From: Azolla caroliniana
Taxonomy: Eukaryota; Polypodiophyta
Direction of reading: 5' to 3'
Length of the DNA: 64,000 bases
Assembly: GCA_043228905.1 (NCBI GenBank)
Contig: JBHGNT010000018.1
Location: 9,052,001-9,116,000 of the forward strand
Shown here piece after piece: positions 52,610 through 63,578 of this stretch (its first letter is position 1; every line of letters begins with the position of its first letter). Position numbers and translations under genes: made by a program. The notes beneath the pieces are model-generated. The model saw nothing but the letters and a program-made list of their open reading frames with translations, had not been told where the DNA came from and ran no database searches.

Positions 52610-53664
52610 AGTGCACAAGTGGCACATATGTGGTTACTCAACTCCGGTGCCACATTTTACGTGACCCCTAAGGTCGAATGGTTTTCAAACTATTCAGCCA
52701 AAGCTAGTGGCACAGTCCGACTAGGCAATGCGCAGGACTGCAAGATTGCAGGAACTTGAGAAGTTCCCATTAGATTGGCAAATGGGAACACAATAACCCT
52801 GCACCGAGTTCGGCACAAACCTGATCTAAAGAGGAGTCTGGTCTCCATCGGCATGTTAGCCGAGAACGGGTACATAACGACTCTACACGAGTCGATATGG
52901 GTGATCAGTTGGGGAAACCTAAAAATCGGGAGTGGGTACAAGTACAACAATTTGTACCCATTGATGGCAATTAACCCTGAAGGGGCCGTGAATGTAGCCG
53001 AAAAGACCGACCCAAACTTATGGCATGGCTGACTCGGCCATATGTCTCAAGCCGGAATTTGACCGGCTGATGTCGGTTGGCTACCTCTCGAAACTCCAGG
53101 CAAAGACGGAGTTTTGCGAGCATTGTCGATATGGGAAACAGACCCGAAGTCCACATTCTCTCCACTACGGGACGGTACGACAACCCCTAGAGCTCGTACA
53201 CATAGACATATGTGGGTCCATGCCAAAACAATCACTAGGAGGCTCCCAGTACTTCATCACATTCGTAGATAACTGTACACGGAAAGTTTGGGCATACTCC
53301 ATCAAGTCCAAAGGTGAAACGCTCGAGGTCTTCACTCGATAGATATCTGAACTGGAGAACTGGTCGGGATACAGAGTGAAGACACTCTGATCCGACAACG
53401 GAGGTGAGTACACCTCCAGAGCCTTCAAACAGTACCTGTCCGAAAAAGGGATCCAGCATCAAAAGACCGTTCCTTACACACCCATGCAGAATGGGGTGGC
53501 TGAACGGATCAACCGAACGATCCAGGAGAGGGTGACGGAAATGCTCCAGCAACCTGGACTGAAGCTGGAATTCTGGGTCGAGGCATTGCAGATGGTAGTG
53601 TACATGATAAATCTGGCACCGTCAAGAGAAATTAGGCTCAAAGTGCCACAGGCACTATGGTCTG
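52610..53664 (+). pseudogene. CP1 protease and integrase
   Basis: Protease reads MWLLNSGATFYVTPKVEWF (catalytic Asp replaced by Asn). Then come RSLVSIGMLAENGY and a GAG-pre-integrase LWHG/LGHMSQ. Integrase has CEHCRYGKQTRSP, ELVHIDICGSM, SDNGGEYTSRAF and MQNGVAERINRT, so the DDE residues are present. Several stops (near 52760, 53031, 53342, 53390) interrupt. Coding breaks at QALWS where CP2a enters. Confidence 0.8.
53660..53664 (+). other. Target site duplication of CP2a, left copy
   Basis: GTCTG precedes the 5' LTR; the same five bases follow the 3' LTR at 59426-59430. Both lie in the CP1 integrase codons for W-S-G. Confidence 0.9.
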
Positions 53665-54166
53665 TGTTGAGAGACAAGCTCAACATCGGCCGGATCGGCT
53701 GAAGAAGTCGAGGACCGGATCGGTTGGGACCGATCGGTTAGGCCGAATGCGTAAACCAGTACGCAGACCGGTACGTAGGTAGGACCGGATCGGTTGGGAC
53801 CGATCGGTTAGGCCGAATGCGTAAACCAGTACGCAGACCGGTACGTAGGTAGGGCCGGATCGGTGCGTAAACCGGGAGGCCGTTAGGAAAGATATTCCGT
53901 GAGGAATATATTTGGGAGTTAGTGTAGGAGCTCTTAATGAGCATTGAAGTACTGTCAGTACTTCTGTCAGTCCTTCTAGGACTTGTATAAAAGTGTTCAT
54001 TGAACACACATATGTATATAGTGTTGAATAAAGTTCTGGTGTTTTTCTCTCTCTCACTCTCTCTGTCTCTCCCGCGTATACTGCGTAAGCTCAAGCTCTC
54101 CATTAAACCTGAGCTTTCTTCCTTCTGTTCGGTCTTCATACTTGCTTCCGCACGCTACTTTTTACC
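53665..54166 (+). repeat. 5' LTR of CP2a
   Basis: The repeat begins TGTTGAGAGACAAGC and ends CTACTTTTTACC, 502 bp. TATAAAA lies at 53986-53992. It is 70 bp longer than the 3' LTR because of a tandem duplication at 53711-53850. Confidence 0.9.
53711..53850 (+). repeat. 70-bp tandem duplication in the CP2a 5' LTR
   Basis: Two identical 70-bp copies (53711-53780 and 53781-53850), each beginning AGGACCGGATCGG and ending GGTACGTAGGT. The 3' LTR has one copy. Confidence 0.92.
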
Positions 54167-54178
54167 TGGTATCAGAGC
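54167..54178 (+). other. Primer-binding site of CP2a
   Basis: TGGTATCAGAGC directly follows the LTR; it is the perfect initiator tRNA-Met-complementary site. Confidence 0.92.
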
Positions 54179-54238
54179 GCGAGGGTTGAGAACCTCGCCG
54201 AAACGGACACAGCTTGACGAAGAAGAACAAGAAGAACG

Positions 54239-55228
54239 ATGGATAGAGGCATGGCGAGCTCGCTTCCAACAGAGAAGCTTGACAGAACCAACTACGCGTC
54301 TTGGTCCTACAAGATGCACCAGTACCTGCTCGGGCACGGCTACTGGAGTTATGTCGAAGGAGCTAATGACGCGGCAGCCGAATCGACACACAGAGACTTC
54401 CCGTTGTGGGAGCAATCGGCGAGCAGGGTATTATACTGCTTTGCGTCGTGTGTGGGCGAACAACTATTGAGCTATGTTCGGGATGCAAAGACGCCGAAGG
54501 GTGCGTGGGAAAATCTGAAGAAGATCTTCTCCGCGAGCACCAGAACCAGGAAGATTCAGCTCTGACATGAGTTGAGCAACCTGCGACAACGCGACTTGTC
54601 GATAGCGGACTATACCTCGAAGATCAAGGATATCTGCGACTCCCTCGCCTCCATAGAGGTGAACATCGAGGAGAGCGAGATGGTCTAGATCTGTCTCGGA
54701 GGTTTGGCGTCGAAGTTTGGAGCGTTCCGAACGGCTGTGTGTACCCAGGAGAATACGTCGTCCTTTTTCGACTTACAGTCAATGCTCCTGGTAGAGGAGA
54801 ACCACGCGGGTGCATCTACAAGCACACACACCGACAACAGAATGTTGTACACGGAGGGAGATAGGCCCCGTGGACGTGGAGGACGAGGTGAGTCGGCGCG
54901 CAATGGAGGCGGTCGACGAGATCAAGGAAGAAGGCACCGAAGTGATGCCGACAGCAACTCCGGACCCTCCGGAAACAGGGCGAGTCGAAGCGATGAGAAA
55001 CGGCAAGGGAAGGCCATCGCGGAGTGCTGGTACTGTGGCAAGAAAGGCCATAGGGAAAGTGAGTGCTGGAAGAAGCGCACCGATTCGGAGAGAACCGGTT
55101 CCGGAAACGGCTCCGGACATACCGACAAGGGAAATCGGTTCCGGAAACTCAATGAAACAGACCACCCCGAGATTGGACGAGGTGTGGTACGTAGACTCCG
55201 GTGCGTCAAACCACATGACGAGCCATAA
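54239..55228 (+). pseudogene. CP2a gag
   Basis: ATG at 54239 begins MDRGMASSLPTEKLDRTNYA; the capsid part follows (WSYKMHQYLLGHGYWSYVEG, ASCVGEQLLSYVRDAKTPKG). TGA near 54563 and TAG near 54687 interrupt, then a Gly/Arg-rich stretch and a zinc knuckle CWYCGKKGHRESEC near 55027-55070. A frameshift near 55150 separates it from the protease. It is close to functional in layout; CP2b carries the same N-terminus. Confidence 0.88.
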
Positions 55229-58200
55229 GGAGTGGTTCTCGTACCTTGAAAAACCGATACAACCTAGAGTAGTCGTAACAGGAGACGACACTCCGCATCC
55301 GATCGTGAATGTCGGAGAAGTTCCCCTTAGCCATGCCGGGCAGAAAGGGAAACTCATGAACGTGTTGCACGTTCCGACAATCACGAAGAACTTGGTCTCG
55401 GTCAGACAGATCATTGACCAAGGGATGCAGGTTCGGTTTACACACCTCGGGTGCTTCATTGAGGAAGAAGGCCGTGTGATTGCGCAACGGTGCAGAGATG
55501 GGAGGATGTTCATCCTCGACTCCATTGACGGCGGCACCGCAATGTTCGCGAAGGGACAAAAATCCGAGTCGGACATCGACTTGTGGCACAAGCGGATAGG
55601 CCACGTGAGCTACCAGCGGCTTCAAGATCTACAATCGAAACAGGTAGTGTTCGGTTTGCCCAAATTTAGTGGTCGAAAGGCACAAATTTGCGAAGCCTAC
55701 TAGCTCGGGAAGCAACACTGACTTCCTTTCCCCAACGAGCGAAACTGGAGCCGAAACAAGCTCAACCTTGTACACTCCGATGTATGGGGGCTGGCACAAA
55801 ATGTTAGTCTTGGCGGGAGCCAATATTTCGTCTCCTTCATCGACGACCACACGCGGCACATGTGGATCTACCTCATTGAGAGGAAGAGCGAAGTCTTCGA
55901 CTGTTTTCGGGACCTCAAAGGGTTCGTGGAAACAGAAACAGGACAAAAGATCAAGTGCTTGCGGTCGGATGGCGGGAAAGAGTACTTTTCCGATCAATTC
56001 AACGGTTATGTACAACAAATGGGAATTCGGCGCGAATTTAGTTGTAGATACACGCCGGAGCAGAACGGCGTGGCTGAGAGGAAGAATCGGTCAGTTGTGG
56101 AAGCGGCACGGGCAATGCTGGAGGAGAAGAGCTTGCCCAAGTTCTACTGGGCCGAGGCGGTAAGGACCGCGGTATACATCTAGAACCGAATCGGAGTCAA
56201 AGTGTCGGCGCACGAGCTATATTTTGGAACGAAGCCGAACTTGCGACACTTGAGGGTGTTCGTTAGCATTGCGTATGTGCATGTACCGAAGGAGAAAAGG
56301 AGGAAGCTAGACGCAAAGGCCGAGAAATGCATCTTGGTCGGTTACTCGGATGAGCAGAAGGGTTATAAGTGCTATAACCCTCGCACCAAACAAGCGCGTG
56401 TTAGCCGCGACGTTTTGTTTGACGAGTCCGCATCCTGGTACCAGTCCTCGACTCCGAACCCCGACTCCAATCCGAGCTTTGACGATGAGGTCAGCGAGGC
56501 CGAGATGCCTCCGAATGAGCCCGAAATCGAGACCCGCGAAGAGAGTCCGATTTCACTCCGTTTAAGTGGACCGATTGGACGACTGAGTCGGTACGACCAG
56601 TCCAATGAAGAGCCGGCGAGTAGTGGAGACTCGACCGTGCATTCCCCGCGCAGGAAGCCGAGGAGATGGCCTACGCGCAAAGAGAAAAGGAAGAAGAAGG
56701 TGTTGGATTCCGGCTCGGATAGGAACGAGTCAGACTGACGCGAGTCCGACTCAGAGGGCACAGGTGACGGGTCTTTAAAGGTGAAGTCCGCGTCAACCGA
56801 GAAGGCCTTGACATCGGCTAATGTGAGATTACGCCGATCTACCCGCCAGAAGAATCCTGTTTTGCGGTTCGGATACAACAAGTACATGGCGCATCATTAT
56901 GCATACATGACCCGTGTAGCAGAAGTGCGTGAGCCGGAGAGCTACGCAGAAGCGGCTAAAGACGCGAATTGGCGTGCCGCGATGGAGGAAGAGATGCACG
57001 CATTGGCGGAGAACGAGACCTGGGACCTGGTTGACGCACCAAGGGGGGTAAAACTGATCGGGTGTAGGTGGGTGTACAAGGTCAAGTACAACACCGATGG
57101 CTTGGTTAACCAGTACAAGGCTCGGCTAGTGGCAAAGGGCTACCGAAGAAACACGGCATCGACTACGATGAGACGTTTGCGCCGGTCGCTAAAATGACGA
57201 CCGTCCGTGTTTTGCTCGCAGTAGCTGTGGTGAAGGGGTGGCACTTACATCAGGTGGATGTAAAGAATGCGTTCCTGCAAGGTGACCTTGAGGAACAGGT
57301 GTACATGGTACGGCCCCCCGGATTTCACTCCGGAACGAACTCCTCGGCAGTATGCCGACTGAAGAAGTCCCTTTACGGACTAAAGCAAGCCACGCGTGCC
57401 TGGAACGCGAAGATCACACAACAACTGCGTCGGATGGGCTTCGTCACGTCAAAATCGGACTCTTCCCTGTTCATCCAGAAAGGTCGACTCAGACCGCTTA
57501 GTATTTTACTATATGTTGATGACTTGGTCATCACCGGCGCCGACCTAGGTGAAATCGACCGCGTGAAGCTCCAGCTTGCGGCATCGTTCGACATGAAGGA
57601 TTTGGGGGACCTTCATTACTTCCTCGCGATTGAAGTGATCCGTACCCCCGAAGGCATATTGATCAGCCAACGTCATTACGTGCTGAGTATGCTCTTCAAA
57701 TTCGGGATGGCCGACTGTAAGTCCGTCTCGACTCCTCTGGACAGAACTGTCAAGCTTCGTCCCGATACGGGAAAGGTATGCGACCCGACGAGGTTCCGAA
57801 AAATTGTCGGAAGCCTTATATACTTGACCATCACCCAACCCGACCTCAGTTATCCGGTCGGAGTGATCAGTCAGTTCATGGTGCGATCTATTGAGGAGCA
57901 CCTTCAGTGTGTGCAACGCATACTTCGGTATGTCAACGACACTAAGGACCGGGGACTGCTATATCGGACAGGTGCAGCCGCGCAGTTAGTCGGCTACACC
58001 GATGCTGATTGGGCTGGCAACGCCGCCGATCGCCGATCCACGTCCGGATACGCGTTCTCCCTCGGGAGTGCCGTGATCGCGTGGAGCAGTAAGAAGCAGC
58101 TGACAGTTGCACTGTCGAGCACCGAAGTTGAGTACCAAGGAGTGGCTGTCGCGACATGCGAAGCCATATGGTTGAAGCGGCTACTTAAGGACCTGCAGGA

Positions 58201-58762
58201 GGAGGTGTCAGATCCGACGACGATCTACTGCGACAACCTCAGTAGCATCCAGCTCGCGAAAAACCCCGTTTTCCACACACGGACCAAGCACATTGAGGTG
58301 CACTACCATTTCGTCCGTGAGCGTGTCCTTTCTGGTGAAGTTGAACTTCAGTACGTTCCGACGGATCGGCTGACTGCCGACATCTTCACCAAGCCTCTTG
58401 GTCTGGACAAGTTGCGGCAATTCTCAGGTACGCTCGGATTGCGTCACCTCAACGTGCCAAACTTGAGGGGGAGAACAATCCCGAACGACCAAGCAAGGCA
58501 GCAGGAAAGGAGCGGAGACCGCGACACCGAGTCGGTTGTCGAGTTCGACTTCGGATCGGCTGAAGAAGCCGAGGTCGGACCCACGGAAAAGTCTAGAAGC
58601 GGACAGAAGGGGAGCAGCCGAAGGAGAGAGCCGAAGCCAACCACGCATGGGGAAGATGACGCCATCGAGGGCGAGAAGACCAAAGACAAGTTGGAGGCAG
58701 CCAACTCGGACGAGAGCGAAAACCGATCGGAGGTAGCCGAGTCGGTTCGGATGTTTGATTAA
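55150..58762 (+). pseudogene. CP2a pol: protease, integrase, RT, RNase H and C-terminal extension
   Basis: The protease site VWYVDSGASNHMTSH (about 55180-55225) is intact. Integrase has LWHKRIGHVSYQRL, LVHSDVWG, RSDGGKEYFS and QNGVAERKNRS. RT starts near 56980 (ALAENETWDLVDAPRG), has HQVDVKNAFLQGDLEEQVYM and YVDD near 57515. RNase H has GYTDADWAGNAADRRSTSGY, LSSTEVEYQ, CDNLSSIQLAKNPVFH and TADIFTKPL. Stops: TAG near 55701, TAG near 56181, TGA near 56737; a frameshift near 57150. The frame from 57194 to 58762 is unbroken. It runs about 110 codons past the usual copia end into a charged, Ser/Glu/Lys-rich tail. Confidence 0.9.
58462..58474 (+). other. Internal polypurine-tract-like motif in CP2a
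   Basis: CTTGAGGGGGAGA lies inside the pol frame right after the usual RNase H end. The true tract, CTTGAGGGGGAG at 58982-58993, directly precedes the 3' LTR. Confidence 0.7.
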
Positions 58763-58993
58763 GATACGCTGAATCAACCGAGGCCCAAGCGGAAGAGAAG
58801 GCAGCAGGAGAAGCGTCAACACCGCAACTGCAGAAGAGCTGATAAGGGCCACATGAGCAGACAAGCCGACCAGAAGGGTCGAAGCGCGCGGAGTCGAACA
58901 GGTCGAGGAGCGCGAGCGAGGCGTGAAGCCAGGAGGAACCGGAGCTGTGAGCCCAAAGATCCCGAAGAGCCTCAAGTTGAGCTTGAGGGGGAG
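58763..58993 (+). other. CP2a 3' spacer and polypurine tract
   Basis: Non-coding spacer between the end of pol and the 3' LTR, ending with the tract TTGAGGGGGAG. No further gene is seen. Confidence 0.7.
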
Positions 58994-59425
58994 TGTTGCG
59001 AGACAAGCTCAACATCGGCCGGATCGGCTAAAGAAGCCGAGAACCGGATCGGTTGGGACCGATCGGTTAGGCCGAATGCGTAAACTGGTACGCAGACCGG
59101 TACGTAGGTAGGGCCGGATCGGTGCGTAAACCGGGAGGCCGTTAGGAAAGATATTCCGTGAGGAATATATTTGGGAGTTAGTGTAGGAGCTCTTAATGAG
59201 CATTGAAGTACTGTCAGTACTTCTGTCAGTCCTTCTAGGACTTGTATAAAAGTGTTCATTGAACACACATATGTATATAGTGTTGAATAAAGTTCTGGTG
59301 TTTTTCTCTCTCTCACTCTCTCTGTCTCTCCCTCGTATACTGCGTAAGCTCAAGCTCTCCATTAAACCTGAGCTTTCTTCCTTCTGTTCGGTCTTCATAC
59401 TTGCTTCCACACGCTACTTTTTACA
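58994..59425 (+). repeat. 3' LTR of CP2a
   Basis: The repeat begins TGTTGCGAGACAAGC and ends CTACTTTTTACA, 432 bp, with TATAAAA at 59245-59251. It equals the 5' LTR apart from the 70-bp duplication and a few bases. GTCTG follows. Confidence 0.92.
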
Positions 59426-59442
59426 GTCTGGCAAATATTACC

Positions 59443-59890
59443 TGTTCCCTTGGGTGAACACCTTCGATAGATCTGCGTCTATCAGTCTTCAAGGGCGTGG
59501 TACGTGAAGGCTCGTACAAAGGCGTCGAGAGAGATACAGGGCTTAGAGAGAAAACACTAGCGAGGTTTTGATAGACGTGGCGGCGTGAAACTCATAAGTA
59601 TAGATCGAAACACAGACTCATGCAGCAAAATAGGCGCAATTAAGATATATTACTGTGGCAGAAAAGGATTACAGAACACGGCCTATGGCCGGTAACCTTA
59701 CAAGTTTATCTAATTCGAATGACTAAGCTAGTGCTTCCGCCTATAATTTTCTTCTCCTCTTTCTCTGAGGTACTGCTTCTCGTTTAAATAACTTTTCCCC
59801 TAACACACAACCGAGCCATCGATGGCCCGTGATACTCGGACTCGGCGTTTGCTAATTTCCTAATTTTACATTTCTGTCCTCTGGACAACA
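59443..59890 (-). repeat. 3' LTR of G2
   Basis: On the minus strand it begins TGTTGTCCAGAGG and ends CACCCAAGGGAACA, with a GTTATTTAAACGAG TATA-like part near 59785. Directly upstream (minus sense) is CCCACGGGCGTGCCA, as before the G1 LTR. Confidence 0.65.
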
Positions 59891-59987
59891 GCTGGCACGC
59901 CCGTGGGACAGGACCTTGTCTGTCAGACTCACGACTTGCAAAATACTACAATATTACAAAAATTGCCTTTTAGGCGTGATCCTCGTT

Positions 59988-62900
59988 TCATTCCTCCTTT
60001 AAGATGTCGAGGATGCTTTCGGGGTCTGGGGTGGTGGCAGGGTGGTCTGGTTGGACTATCAGTGCGGGGGGTTCAGTTTGGTCCGGGGGTGGCATATCTT
60101 CTCGGGCGGCCGCCTCGGGTGCAACCGATTCTTCTGGTGGGGGTATGGGTTCGTGGGCGCTGACCTCTCCTTCGACAGGCTCTGGTACCGTGTGGGCGTC
60201 CAAGGGATGTCTGTTGGCCGGGGCAAGTTCCTCCTGTGCTGTGTCCGTGATCTCCTCGCTGGGAGGTTCTTCTTTGTGCTCTATGGCCATTGGAGGGCTA
60301 GTGGGGATGGTTGCGAGTCGTTCTCGTTCGAAGGTTTCTGCTTCCGGGCGAAACAACATCTAACCGTCATTGAAGTCCTCCATTATTTGCTCGATTGCCG
60401 CGGTGTGAGATTTTGCCAAGGACTGGTAATCCTCGGTTAAATCTGCACGCAGGTTTTGAATGCTGGCTTCGTCCATTTTGTAGAAGCCGCGGCCCTCCTT
60501 CCATCGGTTCTCGGCGTCGGCGCGTAAAATATGCAATTCGGCAGCTTGGGCTGCCCATTCGTCTCCTGCGCGACTTAATGTTTCCTCGACCTTTTTGGTA
60601 AGGTGCTGGCGTTGTTTCTCGAGCAGTATGCGGATGTCTCATCCATGCCGGGCTGTGCTCGGATGGCTGCTAATTCCTGTTTTAAGCCATCGACCTCGGC
60701 TTGAAGCTTCTGTGTCCTTAGCTCATAGTTGGTCTGACTGTTCTTTGCATCCGCGGTTACGAGCTAGAGAGCCTGCTCGTAACGCTTGGTGAGTTCTTCA
60801 ATGGCCTGCTCCCGTTCTTTCTGACACGTGGCCCGGATTTGTTCCCGTTCGACGATTCTCTCTTCTAGTAGGGCGAAGTAGGAATCCGATAAGGTGTCTT
60901 TTGCTCTGAAAGTAGCTTGCATTTGATGAAAAACTCGTCAGCCATCTCCTTAAGGGTCGTACGCTGAATCTGCAGCTCGGCATTCTCCGCGTTCATCCTC
61001 TCCTCCCGTTCACGATTTCTTTCCTCCTGCCGCTGGTTCCAGTCGTGTGCATTGTCGAGCGTGGCCTGTAGGTCTAGAACCTCCGTCTCTTTCTTCACCA
61101 CTGTGGTTGCGTATTCCTCCAGCTTGCTTTTGAGTTCGGCTTCCTTGGCCGCGGCTTGCGCTTGTACCCGGCCCAGTGCTTCGTTCTACTCGTGTATCCG
61201 TTGGTCGGCCTGGGCTCTTATCCCGGCCATCTGCTTGGAAGCTTCTTCTTTTAGGCGAGCCATCGCCTCTTGATGTCATTGCTCGTGTCTCTCGATTCTC
61301 CGTTGTTCTTCTTTAAGCTCTGCACAATAATCCCGGAGTGGGGTTTCTGTCTGGGTTGCCACCTCCTTGGTTGCACGAGGTGCGGGTAGTTCGGTTTGCT
61401 CCACGGCCGTGGCCGCCTCGGTTGTTGTGCAGGCATCGACCATTTGTAACGAGTCCGTTTGTGTACTGGCCTGCACCTTCAGGATGGAGTCAGTGATGGT
61501 GCTTTCATCCATCATTGTTATGCGTGGAGGCGTTGGGAGGGCCTTGGTGGTCGTTACCGGAAGGCTCGGGACTTGTTGTTCTGGCCGGTTTTGCTCCCAG
61601 GCTTTTGGTTCACAGCGTGCCATAGTTCTGTAGCCATCTTAGCTTGTTTTTGGGCTACTTTTATCTTTCGCGCCATGTCTTTGGTTGCCCGCGTAGTGCG
61701 ATCCAGGTCCCGATATGCCTCGATAAGGGTCGTGTTCAACTCGGGGACCTCCATGAGCAGAGCGGCCTGTTTTGCCTGCTTCTTCCTCCCGATTTTTTGT
61801 AAAGCCCTGTCCTCTTAGGGCTCAATTTCACCTATTAGCGTGCGTTGAATCATTTTTGTTTCGGCGTGCTCTTCCGCCATCCGAGCGGCTGCCGCGACTT
61901 GGGCTCTGGCGAGGAAGTCCACCAGCTCGAATGACGTACCGAGTCGTAGGAGCGCACTAAATTCGTAAGCCTCCACGAGGAGGTCCTTATACCCGAGGAC
62001 TTCATCCTCCGAGATCTGTGTTGTCTGCCCATGCTCGATTGTTCCCTGGTTCAGCGATGCCTCCGTAGGGGTGATAGCCAGGTTGCTCTATCTGACCACT
62101 AAGGCTTGCTCCTGATGTGGCTCCTTCTGTTCTTCCGAGGACTCGCAGTTGGCTGTGGTTCCGGGGCCGGTAGTGTCATTTCCTCCGCCTGCTTCCTTTT
62201 CTAGGGTCGTGGTGGTGCAGCCTGCTGTGTGTTGGGGCGTGGGCTAGGTCCTGGGGACGTTACCGAGGGGCGTGACGTTGGCTGTCGAATGGTGACGTCA
62301 TCGGCCGTGTTGTCTGTCGCGGCTACCTCCCCCTCCCATTCTTAGCAGGTCTCGGAAACTACCCTTTTTTGTTGGGGTTGGGCGGGTGGTGGAGCACATG
62401 CGGTTTTCTGGTCGGCGGCAAGGGGTGAAGGCGATGTGGGCTCCTCCCATGCTTCATGGCTGATGGCCACGAATTTCTCTCTCTGCCTCTGTGGTGGTGG
62501 TGGGGACGTGAGTGCGCGAGGGGAAGGAAGCGAAGAGGGTGGGTATAGCACCATCAAAAAGTGGGTAAGAACAGACAACATCTTCTTACCGGACTGAAAT
62601 GAAGCTAAGGCGGCGCGGAGTCCTTCGCCTGTGATGATTCCCCAATCGATTCTGTTTCCTTCATAAGCGCTGATGATGATGGCTGCCTTGTTCTGCGGCA
62701 TGCTCGTTGGGTTCGTATGCACGAACGCATACTCCATCAAGATACGAGCAATCACCCCGAAAGCTTTGTTGGGCCTGCCATACGTGCGATATGCCTTCCC
62801 TGTGGCTGAGTACTCACCGAAGTACGCCTTCATCTTTGATGCCGGGGGTATGTCGACCTCATGGTCCCCTCCCCGTTGCAGGTCCAAAACAGCCTAAAGC

Positions 62901-63046
62901 ACGTTGTTGGTGATGGCTTCAGGACTTATACGTTTCGCCACCGTTTGGGCATCTGGGTGCGCGGGGGCATCGATGATCTTCAGATAACCGCCCATTCCTC
63001 GTTCCTAGAGCCAGGCGCGGGTTTCTGTTGAGGCGGTAAGAGGCAT
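59988..63046 (-). pseudogene. Extra post-pol ORF of G2, homologue of the G1 one
   Basis: The core start is the minus ATG at 63046 (MPLTASTETRAWL); the frame is open upstream to 63232. The N-domain has AHPDAQTVAKRISPEAI, YFGEYSATGKAYRTYG, IARILMEYAFVHTNP and MPQNKAAIIISAYEG then RIDWG, all aligned with G1 (YFGEYS, YRT, IAR, MPQN, YEG, DW). It continues to ALASFQSGKKMLSVLTHFLM and a Pro-rich linker ending at TAG near 62342. Coiled-coil pieces follow (about 61750-60600), and a Pro/Glu-rich tail ends SILDILKEE at 59988, as SILDILDEE in G1. Stops near 63005 and 62895 and several shifts break it. No membrane segment. Function unknown; conservation between diverged elements argues it mattered. Confidence 0.7.
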
Positions 63047-63247
63047 GGTGGAGATGGAGGCTGGGTTCAACTGTGTGGAAGCGTGAAGCAAAGTGATGAG
63101 GCGAGGGCGAGCCATAGGAGGTACAGCAGGAAGGGGAAGTCCAGCAGAGAGGTTATGAGAGCGGAAGAGGGCTTGAGAGCAAGAGCGCTTCGCGTGTTGA
63201 GAGCGAGATGGGGTTTCTGATCTTGAGAGCAATGGAGATGGAGAGCG

Positions 63248-63578
63248 ATAATGGTCTGTGCTGTGTTTTGGAAACGGTTTTGGTAACTTATTCCTAGGGT
63301 TTTGTACCTACAGCGAATCCTGAAGATTCTGAGTCGTGGGGTCCATAATAAGTGACTAGCACCACGTGTCCTGAAGGTGAGTGGGGTGCTTCTAGTGTGC
63401 TTTGCATGTGGTTTGCATGTGTGAACAGCTTAAATAGGTACTAACTGAGTGGTGGCGAGGGGTGCTCCTAAAATTGGGGTGCCTAGGTGGGTGGTGTAGG
63501 TGTAGCTAAACAGTGGCTAAACTATGGTTAATCCTACCTACTACTACTTTTATTAATTTCAAGAAGGTGGGTGAGTCC
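63248..63578 (-). other. Spacer between pol and the extra ORF of G2
   Basis: No coding motif is seen. In G1 the matching spacer (5768-5922) is shorter. It may hold the leader or splice acceptor for expressing the extra ORF, but no site is firm. Confidence 0.4.

Larger units (their letters stand above)
53665..59425 (+). mobile_element. CP2a: nearly complete copia element
   Basis: Two direct LTRs, a perfect TGGTATCAGAGC primer-binding site, gag, protease, integrase, RT, RNase H, a polypurine tract and a 5-bp target duplication are all present. Only about five stops and two frameshifts separate it from an open gag-pol. It is inserted in CP1. CP2b at 25204-26804 is a truncated, inverted relative. 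Confidence 0.92.
51284..59442 (+). mobile_element. CP1: copia element, 5' part, interrupted by CP2a and cut by G2
   Basis: The 5' LTR, primer-binding site, gag, protease and integrase run from 51284 to 53664, where CP2a is inserted. After the duplicated GTCTG, about 12 bp of CP1 integrase (GCAAATATTACC, continuing WSGK) remain before the G2 LTR starts at 59443. RT and the 3' LTR would lie beyond G2, outside the window. Confidence 0.8.

Noticed and set aside
54779-55591. 270-codon minus-strand frame
   Set aside because: Antisense shadow of CP2a gag-pol, whose plus-strand zinc knuckle and protease motifs are clear.
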